Origin: Aurantimicrobium minutum
GTDB taxonomy: Bacteria; Actinomycetota; Actinomycetes; Actinomycetales; Microbacteriaceae
Direction: 5' to 3'
Assembly: GCF_029892845.1 (NCBI RefSeq)
Contig: NZ_JARXVT010000001.1
Coordinates: 124,001-188,000 of the forward strand
DNA: 64,000 bases
Both the position numbers and the translations under genes were made by a program. Under the pieces are notes generated by a model, which was not told the DNA's origin, ran no database searches, and worked only from the letters and a program-made list of their open reading frames with translations. Of the stretch, positions 34,116 through 42,800 are shown in pieces. Positions within the stretch are counted from its first letter, which is position 1, and the number at the start of each line of letters is the position of its first letter.

Positions 34116-36617
34116 GTGGGAATCACCGTCGTTAAGCGCAACGGACAGCGCGAACAGTATGACGCCAACAAGATCAACATGGCGATCGAAGAGGCAACTC
34201 ATGGCCTCCACGACAACATCGCGTGGGTGACCCAGATTGCGACTGAGCTCGAAATCACACTGTTTGACGGAATTACCACCCAGCAACTCGATGAAGCTGT
34301 CATCCAGGTTGCACTGCAGAACGTCAAGGATGACCCTGCATTCGACGTGGTAGCTGCTCGCCTTCTGCTCAAGACCATCTACAAGCGCGTACTGGGTGAC
34401 TTCTCTACCCCTGAACAGCTCAAGATGCTCCACCGTGAGCACTTCGCAGAGAACATGAAGCGCGGTGTCGAAGAAGGTCTGCTCGACCCACGCCTGGCTG
34501 AACTCTTCGACCTCGACGCACTCGCTGCAGAGATTGACCCCGGCCACGATGACCTGCTCAAGTACATCGGTGTTGTCACCCTCAACAACCGTTACGCCAT
34601 CAAGGGCCGTAACGGTGACCCACTTGAGGTTCCTCAGTACTTCTGGATGCGTATCTCCATGGGTCTGTCTCTGAACGAGAAGAACCCCACCGAGCACGCA
34701 ATCAAGTTCTACAACAAGATGAGCCAGCTCGAGTACCTCGCTGCAGGTTCAACCCTGGTTAACGCCGGAACCATTTACCCACAGCTCGCTAACTGCTTTG
34801 TTCTCGAAATGCAGGACGACATGGAGCACATTGCGAAGACCACTCGCGACGTCATGTGGTTGACCAAGGGCACCGGTGGTATCGGTCTCTCGGTAACCAA
34901 GCTTCGTGCACAGGGTTCGCCCATCCGCTCGAACAACACCACCTCGACCGGTCCTATCCCCTTCATGCACACCCTGGACTCGATCCTTCGTGCAGTCAGC
35001 CGTGGTGGCAAGAAGTTCGGTGCAATGTGCTTCTACATGGAGAACTGGCACATGGACTTCCCCGAGTTCCTTGACCTCCGTCAGAACTCAGGTGACCCCT
35101 ACCGTCGTACCCGTACCGCTAACACCGCTGTCTGGATCTCTGACGAGTTCATGAAGCGCGTGCAGAACGATGAAGACTGGTACCTCTTCGACCCACTCGA
35201 GGTCACTGACCTCAACGAGCTTTACGGCAAGGCATTCTCTGAGCGTTACAGCCACTACGTAGCTGAGGCAGAAGCTGGTCGCATCAACCTGTACAAGAAG
35301 ATTGGTGCTCGCGAGCAGTTCAAGCAGATCCTGATCTCCCTCCAGTCCACCAGCCACCCCTGGTTGACCTGGAAGGACACCATCAACCTGCGTGCCCTCA
35401 ACAACAACACCGGCACCATCCACTCCTCGAACCTCTGCACCGAAATCACGCTGCCTCAGGACGAGGACAACGTCTCGGTATGTAACCTGGCTTCGATCAA
35501 CCTCTCTCGTCACCTCACTGACGACAACAAGGTTGACTACGCCAAGCTCGCAGAAAGCGCCAAGCTTGCTGTTCGCCAGCTTGACAACCTGATCGACATC
35601 ACTCGCTCTTCGGTTCAAGAAGCTGACTTCTCCAACAAGGAGAACCGCGCAATCGGTCTGGGCCTCATGGGCTTCACCGACATCGTGGAGCGCCTGGGCT
35701 ACTCCTACGAGTCCGAAGAGGCCTATGACCTCATCGACGTCATCACCGAGCACATCTCCTACGCAGCCATCGAGGCTTCGGCAGAGCTGGCTCAAGAGCG
35801 TGGTGCGTACTCCAACTTCGAAGGCAGCCGTTGGTCTCAGGGTCTCGTACCCTTCGACAGCATCGACCTGACCGAAGCTGACCGTGGTGTCCCCATCACC
35901 GTCAACCGCAACACCACCCTCGACTGGGATGCCCTGCGTGCCAAGGTCAAGAACGGTATCCGCAACGCAACCCTGATGGCCATCGCACCAACTGCGTCCA
36001 TCGGTCTCGTTGCCGGAACCACTCCTGGTCTGGACCCACAGTTCTCACAGATCTTCAGCCGTGCAACCAGCTCGGGCAAGTTCCTTGAGGTCAACCGCAA
36101 CCTTGTTGCTGACCTTCAGGAGCTCGGTCTCTGGGAGACCGTCCGTGAAGACCTGCTGCGTAGCCAGGGTGACGTTCAGTCTCTGCCTCAGATTCCTGAC
36201 CACATCAAGGCTGTCTACAAGACCAGCTTCCAGCTCTCGCCCTTCTCCTTCATTGAAGTTGCTGCGCGTGCACAGAAGTGGATCGACCAGGCCATCAGCC
36301 GCAACATGTACCTGGAAACTCGCGACCTCGGCGAAATGATGGAGATCTACTCCGAAGCATGGAACCGTGGCGTGAAGACCACTTACTACCTACACATGAA
36401 GCCTCGCCACACCGCGGAGCAGTCCACTGTGAAGGTGAACAAGTCGGAAGACATCAACGCTGGTGGTTCGGGCGCACCCAAGAAGGGCTTCGGCTTCGGC
36501 AGTGGCTCGGGTTCCAACCCAGAACCTCACGCTGTTTCAGCAGTAGCTGAGGCAGAACCAGCAGTAGCAGCTCCAGCTCGTAAGGGCTTCGGATTCGGCT
36601 CGGGAGGTGGCAACTAA
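34116..36617 (+). CDS. nrdA: Ribonucleotide reductase class I large subunit, lacking the C-terminal CxxC tail
   Basis: An 833-residue class I alpha subunit that reduces ribonucleoside diphosphates. An ATP-cone (ITVVKRNGQREQYDANKINMAIEEA) opens the chain. Active-site residues are Cys in YPQLANCFVLE and NVSVCNLASINL, the NLCTEITLP loop and the radical-transfer Tyr pair in TTYYLHMK. The C-terminus is Gly-rich with two KKGFGFGSG-like repeats and ends in GSGGGN: the redox Cys pair normally at the very end is absent and is instead encoded by the next ORF. GTG at 34116 was chosen (AAAGAGA upstream, after the NrdR boxes); the longer frame from 33981 would start before its own operators. Confidence 0.9.
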   Translation: MGITVVKRNGQREQYDANKINMAIEEATHGLHDNIAWVTQIATELEITLFDGITTQQLDEAVIQVALQNVKDDPAFDVVAARLLLKTIYKRVLGDFSTPEQLKMLHREHFAENMKRGVEEGLLDPRLAELFDLDALAAEIDPGHDDLLKYIGVVTLNNRYAIKGRNGDPLEVPQYFWMRISMGLSLNEKNPTEHAIKFYNKMSQLEYLAAGSTLVNAGTIYPQLANCFVLEMQDDMEHIAKTTRDVMWLTKGTGGIGLSVTKLRAQGSPIRSNNTTSTGPIPFMHTLDSILRAVSRGGKKFGAMCFYMENWHMDFPEFLDLRQNSGDPYRRTRTANTAVWISDEFMKRVQNDEDWYLFDPLEVTDLNELYGKAFSERYSHYVAEAEAGRINLYKKIGAREQFKQILISLQSTSHPWLTWKDTINLRALNNNTGTIHSSNLCTEITLPQDEDNVSVCNLASINLSRHLTDDNKVDYAKLAESAKLAVRQLDNLIDITRSSVQEADFSNKENRAIGLGLMGFTDIVERLGYSYESEEAYDLIDVITEHISYAAIEASAELAQERGAYSNFEGSRWSQGLVPFDSIDLTEADRGVPITVNRNTTLDWDALRAKVKNGIRNATLMAIAPTASIGLVAGTTPGLDPQFSQIFSRATSSGKFLEVNRNLVADLQELGLWETVREDLLRSQGDVQSLPQIPDHIKAVYKTSFQLSPFSFIEVAARAQKWIDQAISRNMYLETRDLGEMMEIYSEAWNRGVKTTYYLHMKPRHTAEQSTVKVNKSEDINAGGSGAPKKGFGFGSGSGSNPEPHAVSAVAEAEPAVAAPARKGFGFGSGGGN

Positions 36618-36697
36618 TGAACTACACCACTTCTGTAGACGAGTACTTCGTTCCCGTCGACCCAATGGACGAACTTCAGTGTGACTCCTGCCAGTAG
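36617..36697 (+). CDS. 26-residue microprotein carrying the ribonucleotide reductase redox tail
   Basis: The ATG overlaps the nrdA stop (TAATG, -1 frame). Its Shine-Dalgarno GGAGG (36603-36607, nine bases upstream) lies inside the final Gly codons of nrdA. It begins MNYTTSVDEYF and ends PMDELQCDSCQ. A CxxC at or near the C-terminus is exactly what class I large subunits use to re-reduce the active site, and the nrdA product lacks it. Reading: either a real split gene with the tail made as a separate chain, or a frameshift in or near the end of nrdA. It is too short for routine gene callers. Confidence 0.65.
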   Translation: MNYTTSVDEYFVPVDPMDELQCDSCQ

Positions 36698-36840
36698 GCA
36701 AGAACACCCTGAACCACAGACACCCCTGCAACACCAGTAATCCCAACTGCACCATCTGTAACATCCCCGCCGCACCCCACTGATCCACCCGGATCAACCC
36801 CCGCGGGAAACAACAGATCACCACACATATTTAGACGACA
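36698..36840 (+). other. C-rich, G-poor gap between nrdA tail and nrdB
   Basis: This intercistronic stretch is rich in C and A and poor in G on the coding strand for about 110 bases, with a small hairpin TGATCC-ACCC-GGATCA at 36781-36796. C-over-G bubbles of this kind are typical of Rho-utilisation sites. It might set the relative amounts of the two subunits. Confidence 0.35.
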
Positions 36841-36854
36841 TAAGGAGAAACACC

Positions 36855-37835
36855 ATGGGTATTCTCGGTACCGGAGTTCAAGAAGGACTCATGCTCAAGC
36901 CTGTCAAGTACAAGTGGGCAATGGACCTTTACGACCAGGCTGTAGCTAACACCTGGTTCCCCAACGAAATCCAGCTCGGCGAAGACATCGCTGACTTCAA
37001 GAAGATGAGTGACGAAGAACGTCACGCCATCACCTTCTTGATGAGCTACTTCAACCCCAACGAGCTTCTCGTGAACAAGGCACTCGCTTTCGGCGTGTAC
37101 CCCTACGTGAACGCTCCAGAGGCTCACCTCTACCTCGCAAAGCAGATGTGGGAAGAAGCAAACCACTGCATGAGCTTCGAGTACGTCCTCGAAACCTTCC
37201 CCATTGACCGTGAGGTTGCATACAGCTCTCACGTCAAGGTGCCTTCCATGGCTCGCAAGGAAGAGTTCGAAGTCAACTTCATCAAGCGCATGACTGAGCA
37301 GACTCTCGACATCACCACCACCGAGGGCAAGAAAGACTTCGTTCGCAACCTCGTTGCCTACAACGTCATCCTTGAGGGCATCTGGTTCTACTCAGGCTTC
37401 ATGGTTGCTCTCAGCTTCCGCCAGCGCAACCTGCTGCGTAACTTCGGTTCGCTGATGGACTGGGTTGTTCGCGACGAGTCCCTTCACCTCAAGTTCGGTA
37501 TCAACTTGATCCTCACCGTTCTGGAAGAAAACCCAGACCTGCAGACCGAAGAGTTCGCAGCTGAGATCAAGCAGATGATCCTCGATGCAGTGGAGATGGA
37601 GTCGGAATACAACCGCGACCTCCTCCCCAACGGCATCCTGGGCCTGAACTCGAACTACATCAACCAGTACGTGAAGTACTTGGCTGACCGTCGTCTCGAG
37701 GAGCTCGGCTTCGAAGCAGAATACAAGGTCTCGAACCCAGCAAAGTGGATGGCTACCGCCAACGACACTCTGCAGTTGGTCAACTTCTTCGAGTCGACCA
37801 ACACAAGCTACGAGTCGAACGGTGCGACTGCTTAG
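36855..37835 (+). CDS. nrdB: Ribonucleotide reductase class I small subunit, subclass Ic pattern
   Basis: A 326-residue R2 protein. Metal ligands read from the sequence are E70, E101, H104, E174, E208 and H211. At the position of the E. coli radical Tyr122 (seven after the first Glu of ExxH) stands F108. Glu rather than Asp at the first ligand and Phe for Tyr are the two marks of subclass Ic, known from Chlamydia, which uses a Mn/Fe cofactor. The spacing between ligands is identical to Chlamydia trachomatis R2 as I remember it (E89, E120, H123, F127, E193, E227, H230). Start at 36855 has AAGGAG. A terminator follows. Confidence 0.92.
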   Translation: MGILGTGVQEGLMLKPVKYKWAMDLYDQAVANTWFPNEIQLGEDIADFKKMSDEERHAITFLMSYFNPNELLVNKALAFGVYPYVNAPEAHLYLAKQMWEEANHCMSFEYVLETFPIDREVAYSSHVKVPSMARKEEFEVNFIKRMTEQTLDITTTEGKKDFVRNLVAYNVILEGIWFYSGFMVALSFRQRNLLRNFGSLMDWVVRDESLHLKFGINLILTVLEENPDLQTEEFAAEIKQMILDAVEMESEYNRDLLPNGILGLNSNYINQYVKYLADRRLEELGFEAEYKVSNPAKWMATANDTLQLVNFFESTNTSYESNGATA

Positions 37836-37860
37836 TCACACGTAACACTCGAACAGAGTT

Positions 37861-37893
37861 AAGGGCTCTCCTGATTACAGGAGGGCCCTTTTC
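37861..37893 (+). terminator. Terminator of the nrd operon
   Basis: A 12-bp stem (37861-37872 with 37879-37890, one G-U pair), loop GATTAC and a TT tail. Confidence 0.8.
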
Positions 37894-37943
37894 TGTCCCC
37901 CGAATGGGTGCTAAAGACGAGAGGGCTTGTCTAGACTGTTGGT

Positions 37944-38783
37944 ATGAAGAATTTCTCCCTCAAGGCGCTCGGCGCTTTTATTTTTGCCGCTGGGCTTGCC
38001 GTTGCTGGAGTTGCTGCACCTGCGTCTGCAATCGGTTCTTTGGCTGTAAACATCAATACATCTGGTCAGACGATCGGTTCATCAGGCTTGAACGCATCCT
38101 CTTTCAACGTGGGGTTCTCGACAGTAACCGCGGGTGCAACTGGATTTAGAGTTCAATCCCCAGATGGCTGGTCTGCAGCAAATATTGGAACTATTTGCAA
38201 CAGCATCATCATTAACAGCCCAAACTCGGACGCTCGCACCTGCAGTGCATACGTTGGTGGTACCGCTCTGGTTATTGCTATCTCGAATACTTCAAGTAGT
38301 TGGGCTTCAGGTGTGCAGTTCTCTGTTTCATTCCCACAAAACTCTCTCAATACGGGTACCAATAGAACGTGGATCGTAACCACGACCACTAACAGCGGTA
38401 ATACTATGCAGGACGTTGGGACTGCAGTTCTTCCAGGTGGGGTTTCTAACTCAACGGTCACGTTTGATGCAAACGGTGGGACTGGAACGACTGCAGCACA
38501 GACAGCAAGTACCGCTGCGTCGCTGACGGCCAATGGCTACAGCCGAACTGGCTATAACTTTGCAGGTTGGAACACAGCAGCCAATGGTTCCGGCACTGCT
38601 TATGCAGATGGAGCCAGCTATGCATTTAGCTCCAGCACCACTCTTTACGCTCAGTGGACGGCAACACTCGCAAACACAGGAATCAGCAGTTCTGCAGGCA
38701 TTTCGTTACTTGCAGGAGGTCTCTCTCTAGCGCTCGTTGGTGTTGAGATGAACATGATTGCTCGTCGCAAGAGAAGCAATTAA
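37944..38783 (+). CDS. Secreted LAxTG surface protein with InlB-type repeat (copy 1)
   Basis: A 279-residue protein. Signal peptide MKNFSLKALGAFIFAAG...APASA; a divergent beta-rich middle of about 135 residues; one Flg_new/InlB B-repeat (VTFDANGGTG...GYNFAGWNTAANGSGTAY...LYAQWTA); then LANTG, a hydrophobic helix and ARRKRSN. LANTG followed by a membrane helix and a basic tail is the sorting signal of class E sortases, so it should be attached to peptidoglycan; no sortase gene is in the window. The ATG directly follows a TAGACT-like -10, so the message may be leaderless. Ligand unknown. Confidence 0.85.
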   Translation: MKNFSLKALGAFIFAAGLAVAGVAAPASAIGSLAVNINTSGQTIGSSGLNASSFNVGFSTVTAGATGFRVQSPDGWSAANIGTICNSIIINSPNSDARTCSAYVGGTALVIAISNTSSSWASGVQFSVSFPQNSLNTGTNRTWIVTTTTNSGNTMQDVGTAVLPGGVSNSTVTFDANGGTGTTAAQTASTAASLTANGYSRTGYNFAGWNTAANGSGTAYADGASYAFSSSTTLYAQWTATLANTGISSSAGISLLAGGLSLALVGVEMNMIARRKRSN

Positions 38784-38800
38784 ATTTCGTAAAACGGTGG

Positions 38801-38831
38801 AGGGGCTTCGAGGAATCGGAGCCCCTTTCTT
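38801..38831 (+). terminator. Terminator after surface protein copy 1
   Basis: Stem AGGGGCTTCGA with TCGGAGCCCCT (38801-38811 / 38816-38826, one G-U pair), loop GGAA, tail TTCTTGT. Confidence 0.75.
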
Positions 38832-38880
38832 GTCCCCCGTATGGGTGCAGAAAAGTTAAAGTTTTATCTAAACTATTTGT

Positions 38881-39816
38881 ATGAAAAAATTTTCCCTCAA
38901 GGCGCTAGGCGCCAGTGTTTTGGCCCTTGGGCTTGTAGTTGCAGGATTTGCTTTTCCTGCTTCCGCTGCAACTCTGGCGGCGACATTTGTAACTAATCCA
39001 GCGGGTGCCCCTCTGTCACCCTCTACTGCAACACCAGCATTTTCGGTAACTGTCCCCGGCGCTGCCATCAGTAGCAACCTTCAATATATTGACATTGGCG
39101 CTTCTCGTAATGGACAAAACTGGGTACCAAAGGCAACTTGCCCAAGCTACGCAAATGCTAACGCAGATGCTCAGAACCAGACTGACTGTGGTATTTCCAG
39201 CATCACAATTGGTGGCACAACTGTTACTGGATGGAAAATTTATACCGGCGGGCTTATGTACAACGGCATACGTCTTTACAAAACCGGTCTTTCGTCTGCG
39301 ACAGCAGACATCGTAATTAACTTCACCGCTGCATCTTGGACAACTGGCTCTGCGAACGGCAACTACACCTTCACTGTGAAAACTCAACAAAACAGTGGAA
39401 CAGAAATTGACATTGCCAATGCCACTGTTTTGGTAGGAACCGCTTCAGCAACCGTTACGTTTATGAGAAACGATGGTGTTGGTTCTATGCAGCAACAATC
39501 AGCTAGCACTGCAACCAACCTCACCCCAAACGCATTCACCCTTAGCGGATACACATTCGCAGGGTGGAACACTGCTGCTAACGGCTCCGGCACGGCTTAT
39601 GCGAACAGCGCAAGTTATCCATTCGCAGCTGATGTAAATCTTTATGCTCAATGGACGGTAAACGGTGGTGGCGGGTCCTCATCATCGACTCCTGAAGCGC
39701 TTGCTAACACGGGTATTGACAGCTCAAGCGCTATCTTGCTTCTCGCAGGTGGCCTATCACTCGCGCTCGTTGGTGCAGAGATGTTCATAATTGCTCGCCG
39801 AAAGCGCAGCAACTAG
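38881..39816 (+). CDS. Secreted LAxTG surface protein with InlB-type repeat (copy 2)
   Basis: A 311-residue paralogue of the preceding protein. Signal MKKFSLKALGASVLALG...FPASA, a Cys-containing middle (two Cys at CPSYAN and QTDCGIS), one InlB B-repeat (VTFMRNDGVG...GYTFAGWNTAANGSGTAY...LYAQWTV), then a Gly/Ser linker and LANTG with membrane helix and ARRKRSN. It is probably attached to the wall by sortase E. A -10-like TAAACT lies about 10 bases before the ATG. The two copies share ends and repeat but not the middle, suggesting that the middle is the variable, functional part. Confidence 0.85.
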   Translation: MKKFSLKALGASVLALGLVVAGFAFPASAATLAATFVTNPAGAPLSPSTATPAFSVTVPGAAISSNLQYIDIGASRNGQNWVPKATCPSYANANADAQNQTDCGISSITIGGTTVTGWKIYTGGLMYNGIRLYKTGLSSATADIVINFTAASWTTGSANGNYTFTVKTQQNSGTEIDIANATVLVGTASATVTFMRNDGVGSMQQQSASTATNLTPNAFTLSGYTFAGWNTAANGSGTAYANSASYPFAADVNLYAQWTVNGGGGSSSSTPEALANTGIDSSSAILLLAGGLSLALVGAEMFIIARRKRSN

Positions 39817-39830
39817 AAACTCAAGTAACT

Positions 39831-39866
39831 AAAGAAATAGCCCCGAGCAATCGGGGCTATTTCTTT
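39831..39866 (+). terminator. Strong bidirectional terminator between the surface protein and hrpA
   Basis: A perfect 16-bp stem AAAGAAATAGCCCCGA (39831-39846) with TCGGGGCTATTTCTTT (39851-39866), GCAA loop. It has T-runs on one side and A-runs on the other, so it can serve both strands; it overlaps the hrpA stop codon. Confidence 0.88.
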
Positions 39867-42800
39867 ATGTAAGCGCTTTCTTGATTCGCTGAAGCGAGAT
39901 CGGTTCTGCTGTGCCCAAACTCTGAGCAAACAAACTCACTCTGAACTCTTCGATCATCCAGTGCACCTTCACTAGGTGTGCAGGAGTATGCGGAGCAAGA
40001 GGAATCTTGCCCCCGGCTGCTTCGTAAAGAGCTAATGCCTGATCAAGCTCAACGGATGCAGTTCTATCCCTGCCTGCGTCCTCGAGCATGCGCTGAATGC
40101 GCATCGTGATGGCTCGGACATAAATCAAGATTCGGGGGAGCCTTGCTAGCCCTGCGTGGCTTATGAAGTTGGGTCGGAGGAGTTGCTCAAGGTGTGCCTT
40201 TTCTTGGGTGAGCACTGCCAGGTAGGTCATGGGGTTTGCTTCAGCCATGGCCTTGTGGGCATCTCTGACTGCGCTCAAGATTCTGGCTGTTTGTGACACC
40301 GCGTCGAAAATGTTGTCCATGATGGCGCCTTGTACGCGGTCTCTGAGTGTTTCGAACTCTGCCTTCTGGAAGATCATTCCGTCTTCTCGCATGGAGAACA
40401 GAACACTATCTACGCTGGCAGCAATGGCATCTGTGATCAATGCACTGAGGTTCGCATAGGGGCTCTGGGTAAGGATGAGCTTCTCTGCTGCTGTGAGGTG
40501 CTCCTGCACATACTTCGCAGGTGATGGAACGGCAGCTATCACCAGAGCTCTGGTACCCAAGGGGTGTTCACGCTTCTGGTCTGCCTCGGTGGCCATGAGC
40601 CTGATGTTGACCTCTTGGCGGGCTGTGCCTGGGCTAGTGACTACGAGGGCGGGGTATGCTCGCACGGTGTTGCCACCGTGCTTGGCATCCACGGTTCGTG
40701 GAAGCTCGGCAAAGTCCCAACTGGTCAGGCCATCGCGTTCCAGGGGAGAGGTTACGCGCTCTGCTACTTCTGCCACAGCATCTCTGGACTTGTCGGCCAG
40801 GCCTCGCTGGAGCTTCTCCAGGTTCTTGTCGGTGCCCATGTTCTTGCCCGTGCTGCCGAGGACTCGATAGGTCATGCGCAAGTGATCGGGAAGTCGAAGT
40901 GAATCAAAGTCATCTGCGGTGACAATGGCCCCGCTCAAGCTCTGAAGTGCTTTTGCCACTGATGCGAGCAAGTTGCCCTGTGGAGTCTCGGGCAGCGTGG
41001 CAGCAGCCTTGGCTGCCCAGTCAGCTGCCGGGACGACCTGGCGGCGAATGTTCTTCGGCAGCGTCTTGATGAGTCCAGTTATGAGCTCAAGCCTGAGCCC
41101 TGGCACTAGCCATTCGAAGGGTTCAGGGTCGAGACGTGCCAAGAGTGGCAGAGGAACTTCAACGGTGACACCGTCATCTTCACGCCCAGGTTCGAAGCGA
41201 TACTTCAACTTGAGTCTCTGGTCGCCATAGACCCACTCAGAGGGGAAATCGTTCTCGTCGTGCTCTGCTTCTGTTTCTTCCAGCAGATCGGCTCGCTGCA
41301 TGGTGAGGAAGTCGGGATTGGTGGTGCGTTCCTTCTTCCACCAGCCCTCAAAGCTTCTGGTGGAAAGAACATCAGCGGGGATGCGCTGGTCATAGAAGGC
41401 GAAGACGACTTCGTCGTCTGCCAATATGTCTCGTCTGCGTGAGCGCTCTTCGAGTTCTTCGAGTTGTCTGCGTAGTGCTCTGTTGCTGCGATCAAAAGCT
41501 TGCTTGGAATCCCATTCGCCATCCACCAGTGCATGGCGAATAAAAAGTTCACGGCAGAGCTCAGCATCCACTCTCGAGTACTGCATACGTCTGTGGGCCA
41601 CGAGGGTGACACCAAAGAGCGTCACACGCTCATAGGCGACAACGGCACCTTGATTCTTCTCCCAGTGGGGTTCGCTATAGCTGCGTTTGCAGAGGTCTCC
41701 TGCAAGCTTCTCTGCCCAGCCTGGATCGATGGCAGCGTTTGTGCGGGCAAAGAGCCTGCTGGTTTCCACCAGCTCCGCACTCATCACAGCTGCAGGTGGC
41801 TTCTTGGCTAATGCAGAGCCCGGGAAGATAACAAACTTCTGGTTTCGGGCACCCATGAATTCATGCTGTTGTTTGCGGGGGCTGCTATTTGCTCCCCGCT
41901 TGTCACCAAGCTTGTTGTCACTGACTTGCTTGAGACCAATGTGGGAAAGCAGTCCTGAGAGCAAGGACTTGTGGATGCCGTCGGGGTCAATCTTGGGTTC
42001 ACCCAAGGAGAGTCCCAATGGCTTCGTCAAGGTCTTGAGTTGGCGATAAACGTCATTCCACTCGCGGACTCGGAGGTAGTTCAAGAACTCTGCTTTGCAC
42101 ATCTTGCGGAAGGCACTCGAGGAGAGTTCTTTCTGCTTCTCTTCGAGGTAGTTCCAGAGGTTCAACAGAGAGAGGAAGTCGCTGGTGGGGTCCGTGAAGC
42201 GCGCATGTGAGAGATCTGCTTGTGGTCTCTTCTCTAGCGGGCGCTCCCTGGGGTCTTGAACTGTGAGCCCCGCCACAATGGCCATGACTTCACGAGTGAC
42301 TCCGTGGTGTCTAGATTCCAACACCATGCGGGCAAAGCGGGGCTCAATAGGAATACGAGAGAGATCATGTCCAATCTTGGTGAGCTTGGTTGCTCCCGAG
42401 TTGTTCTGGATCGCTCCTAGTTCTTTGAGGAGATCTAAGCCGTCTTTCACGCCACGTGAATCGGGCGTTTGCAGGAAGGGAAAAGCAGCAATGTCGCCCA
42501 AGCCCAGTGACGCCGCTTGCAGAATCACCGACGCGAGGTTGGTGCGCAAGATTTCGGGGTCGGTGAATTCTGGGCGGCGCTCGAAGTCCTCTTCGGAATA
42601 CAACCGAATGGCAATACCGTCACTCGTTCGACCACAACGGCCTGAGCGCTGGTTAGCACTGGCTTGTGAGATGGCCTCAATGGGCAGGCGCTGGACCTTT
42701 GCCCGCGGTGAATATCTGGATATGCGGGCTGTTCCGGCGTCCACGACGTATTTGATGCCGGGGACCGTGAGGCTTGTCTCGGCCACGTTGGTGGCCAGGA

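Larger units (their letters stand above)
37891..39816 (+). repeat. Tandem gene duplication of two LAxTG surface-protein units
   Basis: Two units lie head to tail: 37891-38783 and 38828-39816. Both begin with TGTCCCCCG.ATGGGTGC, contain a -10 like TCTAGACT or TCTAAACT close to the ATG, and encode proteins with the same N-terminal and C-terminal sequences but divergent middle parts. Confidence 0.75.

Noticed and set aside
35088-35795. A 235-codon frame on the minus strand inside nrdA
   Set aside because: Runs over conserved active-site segments of NrdA, so it is a shadow of codon bias.
36617-36697. Programmed -1 frameshift joining nrdA and the tail
   Set aside because: No X XXY YYZ heptamer or stimulatory pseudoknot is evident before the stop, while a good Shine-Dalgarno and overlapping ATG favour re-initiation; kept only as an alternative.
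37944-39816. S-layer or insertion-sequence origin of the tandem genes
   Set aside because: No transposase, no terminal inverted repeats; the features are those of wall-anchored proteins with ordinary terminators.
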